This document shows positions 47,090-54,554 of a stretch of 64,000 nt of DNA, piece after piece. Made by a program: the position numbers and the translations under genes. The notes under the pieces are model-generated. The model was not told where the DNA came from. It did no database searches and saw nothing but the letters and a program-made list of their open reading frames with translations. Position 1 is the first letter of the stretch, and every line of letters begins with the position of its first letter. Origin of the DNA: Streptacidiphilus rugosus AM-16 (GTDB lineage Bacteria; Actinomycetota; Actinomycetes; Streptomycetales; Streptomycetaceae); NCBI RefSeq assembly GCF_000744655.1, contig NZ_JQMJ01000003.1, positions 310,001 through 374,000 of the forward strand, read 5' to 3'.

Positions 47090-48645
47090 GGGACGTCCAG
47101 CACCTCGACCGGTGCGCCCGCCTCGACCCCGCCGGGCGGGACCACGGCCAGGCCTTCGGCGAGGGCGAGCCCGCGCAGCATCGCCGGGCCGTCGAAGCGG
47201 AGCGGCAGGGCACCGCGCTCGGGCAGCGCGACCGGCAGCAGCCGGGTGTGGTCGGGGTAGCCGCCCAGCTCCACGGCGGCAGGGACCCGGTACGGCTCCG
47301 CCTGCGGGCAGCCGGCCAGGCCGCGCAGCAGGGGCTCGGCGAGCGTCGCCGCGCCGACGGCTGCGGCGAGCGGGTTGCCGGGCAGCCCGACCAGGTGCCG
47401 CACGGGCCCGGCCCCGGCGGACGGCAGCTCGGCCAGCAGCATCGGGTGCCCGGGCCGTACCCGGACACCGTCCACCAGCAGCGTCGCGCCGATCTCGGCG
47501 AGCGCGGCGTGCAGGAAGTCGACCGGTCCGGCGGCCGTCGCGCCGGTGGTGACGACGACGTCGGCGCGAGAGCGGCGCAGCGCGGCGACGAGCGCGGCCA
47601 GGTCGTCCGCGACGCTCACGACGCCTGCCACCCGCGCGCCGTAGGCGGCGATCCAGGCCGGGAGCATCGGGCCGAGCGCGTCCCTGATCCGGCCGTCGCG
47701 GGGGGCGCCCTCGGTCAGCAGTTCGTCGCCCAGCACCAGCAGGTCGACGGTGGGCCGCCGGTGCACCGACAGCCGGTCCAGCCCGACGGCGGCGGCCAGG
47801 CCGAGGACGGCCGGGGTGACCAGGGTTCCCGCGGGGAGCAGCGGATCGCCGGCCCGGCACTCCTGCCCGCGCGGCCGGATGTCCCGGCCGGGCAGCGGCG
47901 ACCGGACGCCCGCACGGCAGCGGAGTTCGCGGGCGCTGCCGTGCTCGCGGACCCCGCCGTCCTCGCGGCGGAGCACGGCGGTGGCTCCCCCCGGCACCGG
48001 AGCGCCGGTGGCGATACGGACGGCGTCGCCGTCCTCCAGGGTGGTCGGGGCGGGTCGGCCGGCCAGCCCCTCGCCCTCGGCCGGGGTCCGCAGCCGCCAG
48101 GGGCCCGGACCGGCGACGGCCCAGCCGTCCATCGCGGCGGTGTCGAAGGCGGGCAGATGGGAGAGGGCGGCGAGCGGCTCGGCGAGGACCGCGCCCAGCG
48201 CCTCGGTCAGCGCGCAGGCCTCCGCGCCGAGCGGGCGCGCTCCCGCGCGGGCGGCACGGGCACGGGCCTGCGGCCAGCCGAGCTCGTGCTCACGCAGCGG
48301 GGGGCCGCCGGGAGTAGCGGCGCCGGGAGTTTCAAGATCGCCGAATGCTTCACGCGTGACATTTCGCGATCTTGGTCGGGCGGAGTGGGTCAGGTTGATC
48401 GCGTCGTCCAGCGCCTGGTCGAAGCCGGTCCCCGAACCGGCCGGACGCGCCTGCTCCGGCCCCCGCCGGGACGCCCCCGCAGCTTCCGCCGCCTCGGCCG
48501 CCTCGTAGTCGAAGGGCCGCTCGGGCTCCGGTGCGATCGCGGGCGCGGCCGTCCGCGGCCGCAGGTAGGGATAGGCGGCCAGCAGGTCCGCCTCGCCGCC
48601 GTCGCCGATCTCCGCGTCGGCCCCCGTCCCGGCGAGGCCACTCAC
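47080..48645 (-). CDS. moeA: Molybdopterin molybdotransferase MoeA with long N-terminal extension
   Basis: A 521-residue enzyme that inserts molybdate into adenylated molybdopterin. The MoeA_N domain begins near residue 115 (LREHELGWPQARARA; SHLPAFDTAAMDGWAV). The MoCF-binding domain has TTGATAAGPVDFLHAAL near residue 355 and GLPGNPLAAAVGAATLAEP near 418, and the C-terminal beta domain ends at the stop. The first 110 residues are Ala/Glu-rich and absent from E. coli MoeA. Part of this extension is coded by a near-palindrome at 48333-48374. The GTG start overlaps the DUF6457 stop. It forms a cluster with mobA. Confidence 0.92.
   Translation of the reverse strand: MSGLAGTGADAEIGDGGEADLLAAYPYLRPRTAAPAIAPEPERPFDYEAAEAAEAAGASRRGPEQARPAGSGTGFDQALDDAINLTHSARPRSRNVTREAFGDLETPGAATPGGPPLREHELGWPQARARAARAGARPLGAEACALTEALGAVLAEPLAALSHLPAFDTAAMDGWAVAGPGPWRLRTPAEGEGLAGRPAPTTLEDGDAVRIATGAPVPGGATAVLRREDGGVREHGSARELRCRAGVRSPLPGRDIRPRGQECRAGDPLLPAGTLVTPAVLGLAAAVGLDRLSVHRRPTVDLLVLGDELLTEGAPRDGRIRDALGPMLPAWIAAYGARVAGVVSVADDLAALVAALRRSRADVVVTTGATAAGPVDFLHAALAEIGATLLVDGVRVRPGHPMLLAELPSAGAGPVRHLVGLPGNPLAAAVGAATLAEPLLRGLAGCPQAEPYRVPAAVELGGYPDHTRLLPVALPERGALPLRFDGPAMLRGLALAEGLAVVPPGGVEAGAPVEVLDVPCG
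48333..48374. repeat. Imperfect 42-bp palindrome inside moeA
   Basis: CAAGATCGC at 48333-48341 and GCGATCTTG at 48366-48374 flank an inner TCACGCGTGA (48350-48359). Together they form about 20 base pairs with a 2-base bulge, one G-T pair and one mismatch. It falls in the non-conserved N-terminal extension of moeA and stays in frame. Confidence 0.7.
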
Positions 48646-48899
48646 TCGGAGAGCTCCTCTGAGCGTTCGGCCGCCCAGCGGAGCGCGAGCTGCGCGGCCT
48701 TCCGGTTCGCCTCGGCCACGGCCTCCGGCCCGCCACCGGCGGCGGCCGCCGCGTAACCGACCAGGAACGCGGTCAGCGGCGCGGCCGGCCGGGCCACGCC
48801 GTGGGCGACCTCGCGGGTCATGTCCAGCAGCCCGGGCACGTCGACGTCGAGGTCGATGCCCAGCTCGGTCTTGGCAGCGGCGATCCAGTCTTCCAGCAC
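48642..48899 (-). CDS. DUF6457 small protein (Moco-cluster associated)
   Basis: An 85-residue alpha-helical protein. The motifs LEDWIAAAKTELGIDLDVDV and LTAFLVGYAAAAAGG match the DUF6457 pattern, which is usually found next to or fused with molybdenum cofactor genes in actinobacteria. The GTG at 48899 is the best start (a GGA precedes it); longer readings go into mobA. Its stop overlaps the moeA GTG, so translation is coupled. It may assist MobA or MoeA; the biochemical role is unknown. Confidence 0.78.
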   Translation of the reverse strand: MLEDWIAAAKTELGIDLDVDVPGLLDMTREVAHGVARPAAPLTAFLVGYAAAAAGGGPEAVAEANRKAAQLALRWAAERSEELSE

Positions 48900-48967
48900 G
48901 GGTCCATCGTCGCCGATGCGCGCGTCAACGTCGTGCAACGGGCGATTTCGGGTGCGTGTCCGCCCGC

Positions 48968-49651
48968 TCACCGCCCCGCGGGCGGGTCGTGCGGGCCGTC
49001 GGCGCCGTGCGCGGGCTCCGCGGGATGCGCGTGGTGCGGGGGCAGCGGCCGGTCGGCGGCGCGGGCGCGGGCGAGACGGACGTCCTCCCAGGTGTCGCAG
49101 TCGACGGACACCCCGCGCGGGTCGGTCAGATGCCGCGTCGCCAGCCCCCCGGTCACGGCACGCAGTCTGGCGCCGTCCGGCGGGCCGACCCTGGCCAGCG
49201 CGGCCCGCAGCGGGGCGGTCCGGTACGCCGCGGTGAGCAGCTGGTCCCGGCCCTCGACGTCCACGAGGGTGGCCGCCTCGATGTTCGGCTCGTTCCGCAG
49301 GGTGTCGAGCAGGTGGTGCACCGCGGCCGGGTCGAGAAAGGGCAGGTCCGCGGCGAGCAGCAGGACGACCTCGGCGGTCACCAGACCCAGGCCGGCCGCG
49401 AGCGCGGCGGCCGGGCCGCCGCCGGGCGGCTCCTCGCGCGTCCACCGGACCGGCCGGACGGTGGGCCGCTCGGGGCCGACGACGACCGTGACCCGCGCGT
49501 CCCCGCACGCCGCGAGGACCCGGTCGAGCAGCGTCACCCCGCCCACGAGCAGCCCTGGCTTGTCCACCCCGTCCAACCGCCGGGCCGCGCCCCCGGCGAG
49601 GATCACGGCGTCGTAGGCGTAGTCCGCTGTGTCGTCGGCGATGTCATCCAT
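48968..49651 (-). CDS. mobA: Molybdenum cofactor guanylyltransferase-like protein MobA
   Basis: A 227-residue NTP-transferase-fold enzyme that would link GMP to molybdopterin. The nucleotide loop AVILAGGAARRLDGVDKPGL is near residues 17-35 and LLLAADLPFLDPAAVHHLL, with the metal-binding Asp, is near residue 105. The ATG at 49651 is used; an in-frame TTG at 49666 has GGAAGG close by and is an alternative. It is the first gene of the mobA-DUF6457-moeA group. Conserved sequence ends near residue 205 and a short His/Asp-rich tail follows. Confidence 0.85.
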   Translation of the reverse strand: MDDIADDTADYAYDAVILAGGAARRLDGVDKPGLLVGGVTLLDRVLAACGDARVTVVVGPERPTVRPVRWTREEPPGGGPAAALAAGLGLVTAEVVLLLAADLPFLDPAAVHHLLDTLRNEPNIEAATLVDVEGRDQLLTAAYRTAPLRAALARVGPPDGARLRAVTGGLATRHLTDPRGVSVDCDTWEDVRLARARAADRPLPPHHAHPAEPAHGADGPHDPPAGR

Positions 49652-49700
49652 AGGAGCACCATGCAACCACCTTCCGGTCCCACGGCGCGCAGGGCACGCG

Positions 49701-50849
49701 TCAGAGCTGGTGCTCCGCCAGCAGGTCGCCGAGCTCCTGCTCGTAGGCGGCGGCCGGGCCGAGCAGCAGTTCCAGGTGCTTCGCCCAGGCGTGGTACCGG
49801 TGCAGGGGGTAGTCGAGGTCCGCGCCGATGCCGCCGTGCAGGTGCTGGGCCGTGGAGGCGATGGTGCGGACGCCCTCCGCCGACCAGATCTTCGCCGTGG
49901 CCAGGTCCGCCTCCAGCGGCAGCCGGTCGGCGAGCTCGGCGCCCGCGACGATCCGCCAGGCGGCCTGCCAGAGCGTCACCTCCATCGAGCGCAGGTTGAT
50001 GTACTGGTCGGCGGACTGCATCGCGACCGCCTGGAAGGTGGCGATCGGGTGGCCGAACTGCTCGCGCTTGCTCGCGTACCCCGAGGTCAGCCGCAGTGCC
50101 GCCTCCCCGAGACCGAGGCAGAGGGCCGCCACGCCGACGATCATCCTGGCCCGCACCGCCCGCCAGTTGGAACCGTCCGCCGCAGGGTCGCCCAGCTGCC
50201 AGGAGGCCGCCACGACCGCTCCGTCGAAGACCAGCTCGCCCGCCAGCTCCCCGTTGGTCGACACCTGCCGGTTCAGCGTGACGCCCGCGCCGCGCGGGTC
50301 GACCAGGAGCAGCAGCGTGCCCCGGGAACTGCGCGCCGGGACGAGAACCAGATCCATGACCGGGGCCCACGAGACGCCGGTCTGCAGTCCCCGCAGCAGC
50401 CACCCGCCGGGGACCGGCTCCGCGGTCACCGCCTCGTCGGCGGGCTCGTGCCCGGTGCGGCCCTGGGCGGCCACGCCCACCAGCAGCCGGCCCGCCGCGA
50501 TCTCCGGCAGCAGCCGCTGACGCAGTTCCGCCGAGCCGAAGGCGGCGATCGCGAGGGCGGCGGCGCCGGTCTCCAGCAGCGGGACGCGCGCCAGCACCCT
50601 GGCCGACTCCCGCAGCACCAGGCACCAGGCGATCTCGTCCAGTCCGCCCCCGCCGTACTGCTCGTCGAGCGCGATACCGATCAGGTCGGACTTGGCCAGC
50701 CGGTCCCACAGCTCCCGGTCGACGTCGGTCGACACCGGGTCGATCCCGACGGCCGGGCTCGGCACGCCGCCCTCCGGCGGCACGTCGGCGAAGACGGCCC
50801 GTGCCGCCTCTGCCGCGGCCTGCTGCTCCTCGGTGAAGGTGAAATCCAC
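49701..50849 (-). CDS. Acyl-CoA dehydrogenase
   Basis: A 382-residue flavoenzyme that oxidises an acyl-CoA to the 2-enoyl-CoA, passing electrons to ETF. It has the N-terminal helical domain from DFTFTEEQQAAAEAARAVFA, the middle beta domain, and the C-terminal domain with ASKREQFGHPIATFQAV and HLHGGIGADLDYPLHRY. The GTG at 50849 is preferred because GGGG lies six bases upstream; an ATG at 50861 is also in frame. It is of the short, fused-mid-domain kind common in steroid or branched-chain pathways. The electrons could reach menaquinone through the EtfD-like protein at 13435. The substrate is unknown. Confidence 0.9.
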   Translation of the reverse strand: MDFTFTEEQQAAAEAARAVFADVPPEGGVPSPAVGIDPVSTDVDRELWDRLAKSDLIGIALDEQYGGGGLDEIAWCLVLRESARVLARVPLLETGAAALAIAAFGSAELRQRLLPEIAAGRLLVGVAAQGRTGHEPADEAVTAEPVPGGWLLRGLQTGVSWAPVMDLVLVPARSSRGTLLLLVDPRGAGVTLNRQVSTNGELAGELVFDGAVVAASWQLGDPAADGSNWRAVRARMIVGVAALCLGLGEAALRLTSGYASKREQFGHPIATFQAVAMQSADQYINLRSMEVTLWQAAWRIVAGAELADRLPLEADLATAKIWSAEGVRTIASTAQHLHGGIGADLDYPLHRYHAWAKHLELLLGPAAAYEQELGDLLAEHQL

Positions 50850-50990
50850 GGCGCACCCCATTTCCGGCCCCTGCCCAGTCCTGACGAGACGTCAGATTAG
50901 AACAAGTTCTAGATACACGGAAGGGTCGCGCACGGGCGCCGATCGTCAGTACCGTGCTCAGGAATCACCGGAGCGGCAGGGCGGGTACCA

Positions 50991-51737
50991 GTGGCAGACG
51001 AGCCGAACAGCGAGTCCATACCGTCCCTGCCCGCGCCCCGACCGCCGGACGAGCACGACCCGCCCGACCCGGAGGAGGGCCCGACAGCCGGACCCGACGA
51101 GGAGCGCCGCTGGTCGCTCCCCTCCCTGCTGGTCCTCGGCCTCGCCGTGGTCGTCCTGGTGTGCGCCGTCGCCTACCACCTGGGCACGGTCTTCCTCTCC
51201 GTCGCCCCGAGCAACCCGGTCTCGCAGCGCCACTCCGCCGCGATCAACGCGCACGTCCTCCCCGAGTTCGAGCAGAACTGGCAGCTCTTCGCACCCAACC
51301 CGCTGCAGGACGACATCGCGGTCGAGGCCAGGGTGCAGACCCTCGACGCACAGGGTCGCCGCGCCGACTCCCCCTGGATCGACCTCACCGCCCACGACTT
51401 CGCCGCGATCCGCGGCAATCCCGCGCCCAGCCACGTCGACCAGAACCTGCTGCGACGCGCCTGGGACTACTACACCGCCTGGCACAGCCAGCAGGACGAG
51501 TCGTCCACCGGCTTCGGCGGCCCGCTGTCGGTCGAGTACCTCAAGCGCATCGCACTCCAGCGGATCGGCCGCAGCTACGGCGGCCAACGGATCATCCAGA
51601 TCCAGTTCCGCACGATGACCACCCCGCTGACCGGCCCCTCGTGGACCGGCGCGCCCGCCACCGCGACGCCGACCTACCGGCAGCTCGCCTGGTGGCCCGC
51701 GAACGACGATGACTACCAGAAGCTGGGGGTGGCCTGA
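50991..51737 (+). CDS. DUF5819 family membrane protein
   Basis: A 248-residue protein with a Pro/Glu-rich N-terminus (residues 1-40), one membrane span near residues 44-65 (LPSLLVLGLAVVVLVCAVAYH) and an extracytoplasmic domain containing FEQNWQLFAPNPLQDD near residue 95. This resembles the DUF5819 family, which is regularly encoded next to HTTM proteins. The GTG at 50991 lies after GGCGGG. Its TGA overlaps the ATG of the HTTM gene (GATGA). The similarity of the W-x-FxxNP segment to SdpA proteins is suggestive but unproven. Confidence 0.82.
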   Translation: MADEPNSESIPSLPAPRPPDEHDPPDPEEGPTAGPDEERRWSLPSLLVLGLAVVVLVCAVAYHLGTVFLSVAPSNPVSQRHSAAINAHVLPEFEQNWQLFAPNPLQDDIAVEARVQTLDAQGRRADSPWIDLTAHDFAAIRGNPAPSHVDQNLLRRAWDYYTAWHSQQDESSTGFGGPLSVEYLKRIALQRIGRSYGGQRIIQIQFRTMTTPLTGPSWTGAPATATPTYRQLAWWPANDDDYQKLGVA

Positions 51738-52968
51738 TGACCTCGGCGACCCTGACCCGACGCCTCTCGGACGCGACCTTCACGGGCTGGACCACCGTCA
51801 CCGGCCAGACCCTCGGCGCCTACCAGGCGGCGATCGTCCGGATCGGCTTCGCGTTGACCTTCGGCGGCTTCCTGCTGCGCGAGTGGCCGCACCGGCGCGT
51901 CCTCTACGGAGATCTGGCGCCCTGGAGCCAGGACCTGGCCCGGCAGATGCTCGGCTCCAACCACGCCTTCACCGTGCTGATCTGGTCGGACGACCGGTGG
52001 TGGTTCGAGTGCGTCTACGCGGCGGCGATCGTGGTCAGCGGCCTGCTGCTGGTGGGCTGGCGGACCCGGACGACCTCGCTGCTGTTCATGGTGCTGGTGC
52101 TGTCGATCCAGAACCGCAGCATCCTGGTCGGCGACGGCGGCGACAACGTCGTCCACCTGATGGCGATCTACCTGGCCTTCACCCGCTGCGGCCAGGTCTG
52201 GTCCCTGGACGCGCGCGCCGCGCGGCGCGGCGCGCGGGAGGGGGCGACCCGGTCGGCCTCGGGCTCTGGCTGGGGCTCGGCGCGGTACTGGCGTACTGCC
52301 AGGTCTCCGGCTTCGCGAAGCTCGGGATGCTCGACCTCGGGCTCTACGACTGGGGCACGATCTTCTGGCTGTTCTGGCTGCTCACCGGCCTGCGCGGCTA
52401 CCTGGCCCGGCGTCGTCCCGGCAGCGAGGGCGAGCAGTTGCTCGACGCGCTCGGCAAGCTGCTGCACAACGCCGCGATGCTGGTGATCGCCGTCGAGGTC
52501 TGCTTCATCTACGCGACGGCCGGCTGGTACAAGATCCAGGGCTCGCTCTGGCAGGGCGGCACCGCGCTCTACTTCCCGCTGCACCTCTCGTACTTCGACC
52601 CGTGGCCGGGCCTCGCCTCGCTGCTGGGCGGCCACAGCACCATGGTCTTCCTGATCACCTACGGCACGGTCATGGTGCAGGTCTCGTTCCCGTTCCTGGT
52701 CTTCAACCGGCGGATCAAGAACGTGCTGCTGGTCCTGATGATGACCGAGCACGCCGCGATCGCGGTGACGCTGGGCCTGCCCTTCTTCTCGCTGGCGATG
52801 ATCGCCGCGGACTCGGTCTTCCTCCCCACCGGCTTCCTCGTCCGGGCCGGTCAGGGGGTGGCTAGGGGGGTGGCGCGGCTCTCCGCCACGCCAGTCGTGC
52901 GCCAGTCGATCAAGCGCCCCCCACGCACAACCGAGCGCGATCCGGAGCCCGTGTCACCGGTCGGATAA
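51737..52968 (+). pseudogene. HTTM (vitamin K carboxylase-like) membrane protein, frameshifted
   Basis: A multi-span membrane protein of the HTTM/VKGC-like family, which includes SdpB. The first frame reads from ATG 51737 (MTSATLTRRL) through FALTFGGFLLREW and IQNRSILVGDGGDNVVHL to about 52240. The second half, from VGLGLWLGLGAVLAYCQVSG through VCFIYATAGWYKIQGSLWQ to the stop at 52968, lies one frame back. The break coincides with a five-G run at 52240-52244 inside a very GC-rich stretch; one extra G would join the frames into about 410 residues. It is either a recent inactivation or a sequencing error. It is coupled to the DUF5819 gene. Confidence 0.8.
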
Positions 52969-53013
52969 ACGCGTTGTTCAGGGCGCCATGTCACCCACCC
53001 GAAAGGGCGCGTC

Positions 53014-53817
53014 ATGAACACGCGAATGATGAATGCGGAGTTCCCGGTCACGGGGCAGCCGATCCGCGTCGTCGTGATCGACGGCGAGCCGTGGTTCGCT
53101 ACGATGGACGTCTGCAAGATCCTTGGACACAACCGCAACACGACCGAGGCGACCAGGTCCCTCCACAAGAGCGAGACCCGGCGCGTGAACACCCGCGGGA
53201 TTAAGTTCAGCCCAACCGGAGTTAGTCACGTTTCCGCTGGTGGCAATGGCTACCAGCGTGGCAACCCGATGCTCAACGTCGTGAGCGAGAGCGGCCTCTA
53301 CCGGCTGATCATGCGCTCGGACAAGCCCGCCGCCCGGCCCTTCCAGGACTGGGTCAGCCGCGAGCTCCTGCCCTCCATCCGCCGGGGCGACGCCGACCTC
53401 GGCGCCCAGCGCGAGCGCATGGCGGAGACCTTCGCCGAGGCGCTCGACCTCGACCGCCCCGCCGCGTCACCCCTGATGGTCGACGACCAGGGGTTCGAGA
53501 TCCGCACGGACGGTTCGGTCCACTGCGAGCACGGGATGATGGCCCCGGTGCTGCCCGATCCGATCGAGGAGGCGGGGCCGCCCTTCGGCGTCTACTACGT
53601 CTGCCGGTCCGTCGAGCATGTCGGCATCCGCGGCAGCATCGCCTACCGCCCCTGCCGTCGTCTGCACTTCGTGGACATCGTGCGCCAGCTGCTGCGCCAG
53701 CGGACCGCGGAGCCCGCCGTCGCTCCGGCCGCCCCGCCGCACCTCGTGACCCTGGCCGGCCCGCCCGCCTATGTGGCGGAGGTGCTGCAGCTCATGGGCG
53801 TCCGTTCGGCGTCCTGA
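53014..53817 (+). CDS. BRO-N (phage antirepressor-type) domain protein
   Basis: A 267-residue protein. Residues 10-110 match the BRO-N/antirepressor domain: GEPWFATMDVCKILGHNRN, VSESGLYRLIMRSDKPAARP and FQDWVSRELLPSIRRG. The C-terminal half has a Cys/His-containing segment (VHCEHGMMAPVLPD; YYVCRSVEHVGIRG) that I do not recognise. Antirepressors normally sit in prophages, but no phage genes are nearby, so this is a stand-alone copy. Codons near residues 60-80 (ATT, GTT, AGT, GCT) are less GC-rich than neighbours and suggest transfer. The ATG has GAAAGGG upstream. Its 3' end overlaps the convergent trmH gene by 26 bases. Confidence 0.8.
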   Translation: MNTRMMNAEFPVTGQPIRVVVIDGEPWFATMDVCKILGHNRNTTEATRSLHKSETRRVNTRGIKFSPTGVSHVSAGGNGYQRGNPMLNVVSESGLYRLIMRSDKPAARPFQDWVSRELLPSIRRGDADLGAQRERMAETFAEALDLDRPAASPLMVDDQGFEIRTDGSVHCEHGMMAPVLPDPIEEAGPPFGVYYVCRSVEHVGIRGSIAYRPCRRLHFVDIVRQLLRQRTAEPAVAPAAPPHLVTLAGPPAYVAEVLQLMGVRSAS

Positions 53818-54550
53818 CGTCCACAGGCTGTGGACGACCGCGCCCCTGCCAGTGGAACAGCGCCATGCCGACGCTGGTGGCGAGGTTGAAGCTGGAGACC
53901 TGAGGACGCATGGGGATGGCCACAATGCGGGTGGCCATCCCCTTCAGATCATCCGACACCCCGTGCCGTTCTGTCCCGAAAGCCAGCACGGCGTCATCCG
54001 GAAAGGCGACGCCGTGGATGGACTCGCCCTCCGGATCCAACGCGAACAGCGGCCCAACGGGCAGCTCCGCCAAGGAAGTCCGGGCCACTGACGTGGCGAA
54101 GTGCAGGCCTGCCGCGCCGCGGACGACGGTGGGGTGCCAGGGGTCGACCTCGCCCGTGGTCAGCACGCCCGCCGCGCCGAAGCCGGCGGCCAGGCGGACG
54201 ACCGCGCCGATGTTGCCGAGGTTGCGCGGGTTCTCCAGCAGCACGAAGGGCGAGGTCCTGGCGTTGTCCACAGGCTGTGGACGAAGCGCCAGCGCCGCCA
54301 CGCCGGTCGGGTGCGGTCGCGGCACCAGCCGGCGCAGCAGCGCCGCCGGGACCTCCTCCGCGTCGATGACACCGAGGTCCGGCGCGAGCTCGGCCGCGAG
54401 TCCGCGCAGCTCCGCCCGGTCCGTGGTCACCACCAGCGGGACCGTCGCCCCGAAGCGCAGCGCGTGCTTGAGCGCGTGGAAACCGTCCAGCAGCACCACG
54501 TCGCCGGCGGCCTGCAAGGCGGCCCAGCGTTCCTCGACGTCGATCATCAC
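53792..54550 (-). CDS. TrmH/SpoU family RNA 2'-O-methyltransferase
   Basis: A 252-residue SPOUT methyltransferase that would methylate ribose in tRNA or rRNA using S-adenosylmethionine. The three family motifs are present: PFVLLENPRNLGNIGAVVRL near residue 100, FGTERHGVSDDL near 190, and IPMRPQVSSFNLATSVGMAL near 212. The N-terminal substrate-binding domain is short. Two identical 17-bp palindromes, both translated as RPQPVD, lie in the gene. Start codons 54550 and 54547 are adjacent ATGs. Target nucleotide unknown. Confidence 0.9.
   Translation of the reverse strand: MMIDVEERWAALQAAGDVVLLDGFHALKHALRFGATVPLVVTTDRAELRGLAAELAPDLGVIDAEEVPAALLRRLVPRPHPTGVAALALRPQPVDNARTSPFVLLENPRNLGNIGAVVRLAAGFGAAGVLTTGEVDPWHPTVVRGAAGLHFATSVARTSLAELPVGPLFALDPEGESIHGVAFPDDAVLAFGTERHGVSDDLKGMATRIVAIPMRPQVSSFNLATSVGMALFHWQGRGRPQPVDVRTPNGRP
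53818..53836. promoter_or_regulatory. Inverted DnaA-box-like pair, first site
   Basis: CGTCCACA-GGC-TGTGGACG at the end of trmH contains two facing sequences close to the Streptomyces DnaA box TTGTCCACA. The 17-bp core is identical to the one at 54266-54282. A role in DnaA binding is inferred only from sequence. Confidence 0.4.
54264..54284. promoter_or_regulatory. Inverted DnaA-box-like pair, second site
   Basis: TTGTCCACA (exact DnaA-box consensus) at 54264-54272 faces TGTGGACGA at 54276-54284 across a GGC spacer, within trmH. It shares a 17-bp core with the site at 53819-53835. Confidence 0.5.
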
Positions 54551-54554
54551 CGAC

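Noticed and set aside
48350-48359. parS-like site in moeA
   Set aside because: TCACGCGTGA differs from the Streptomyces parS GTTTCACGTGAAAC in its centre and flanks.
52205-52245. Alternating GC stretch as a regulatory hairpin
   Set aside because: It lies inside the HTTM coding region and is more likely the cause of the frameshift or of a sequencing error.
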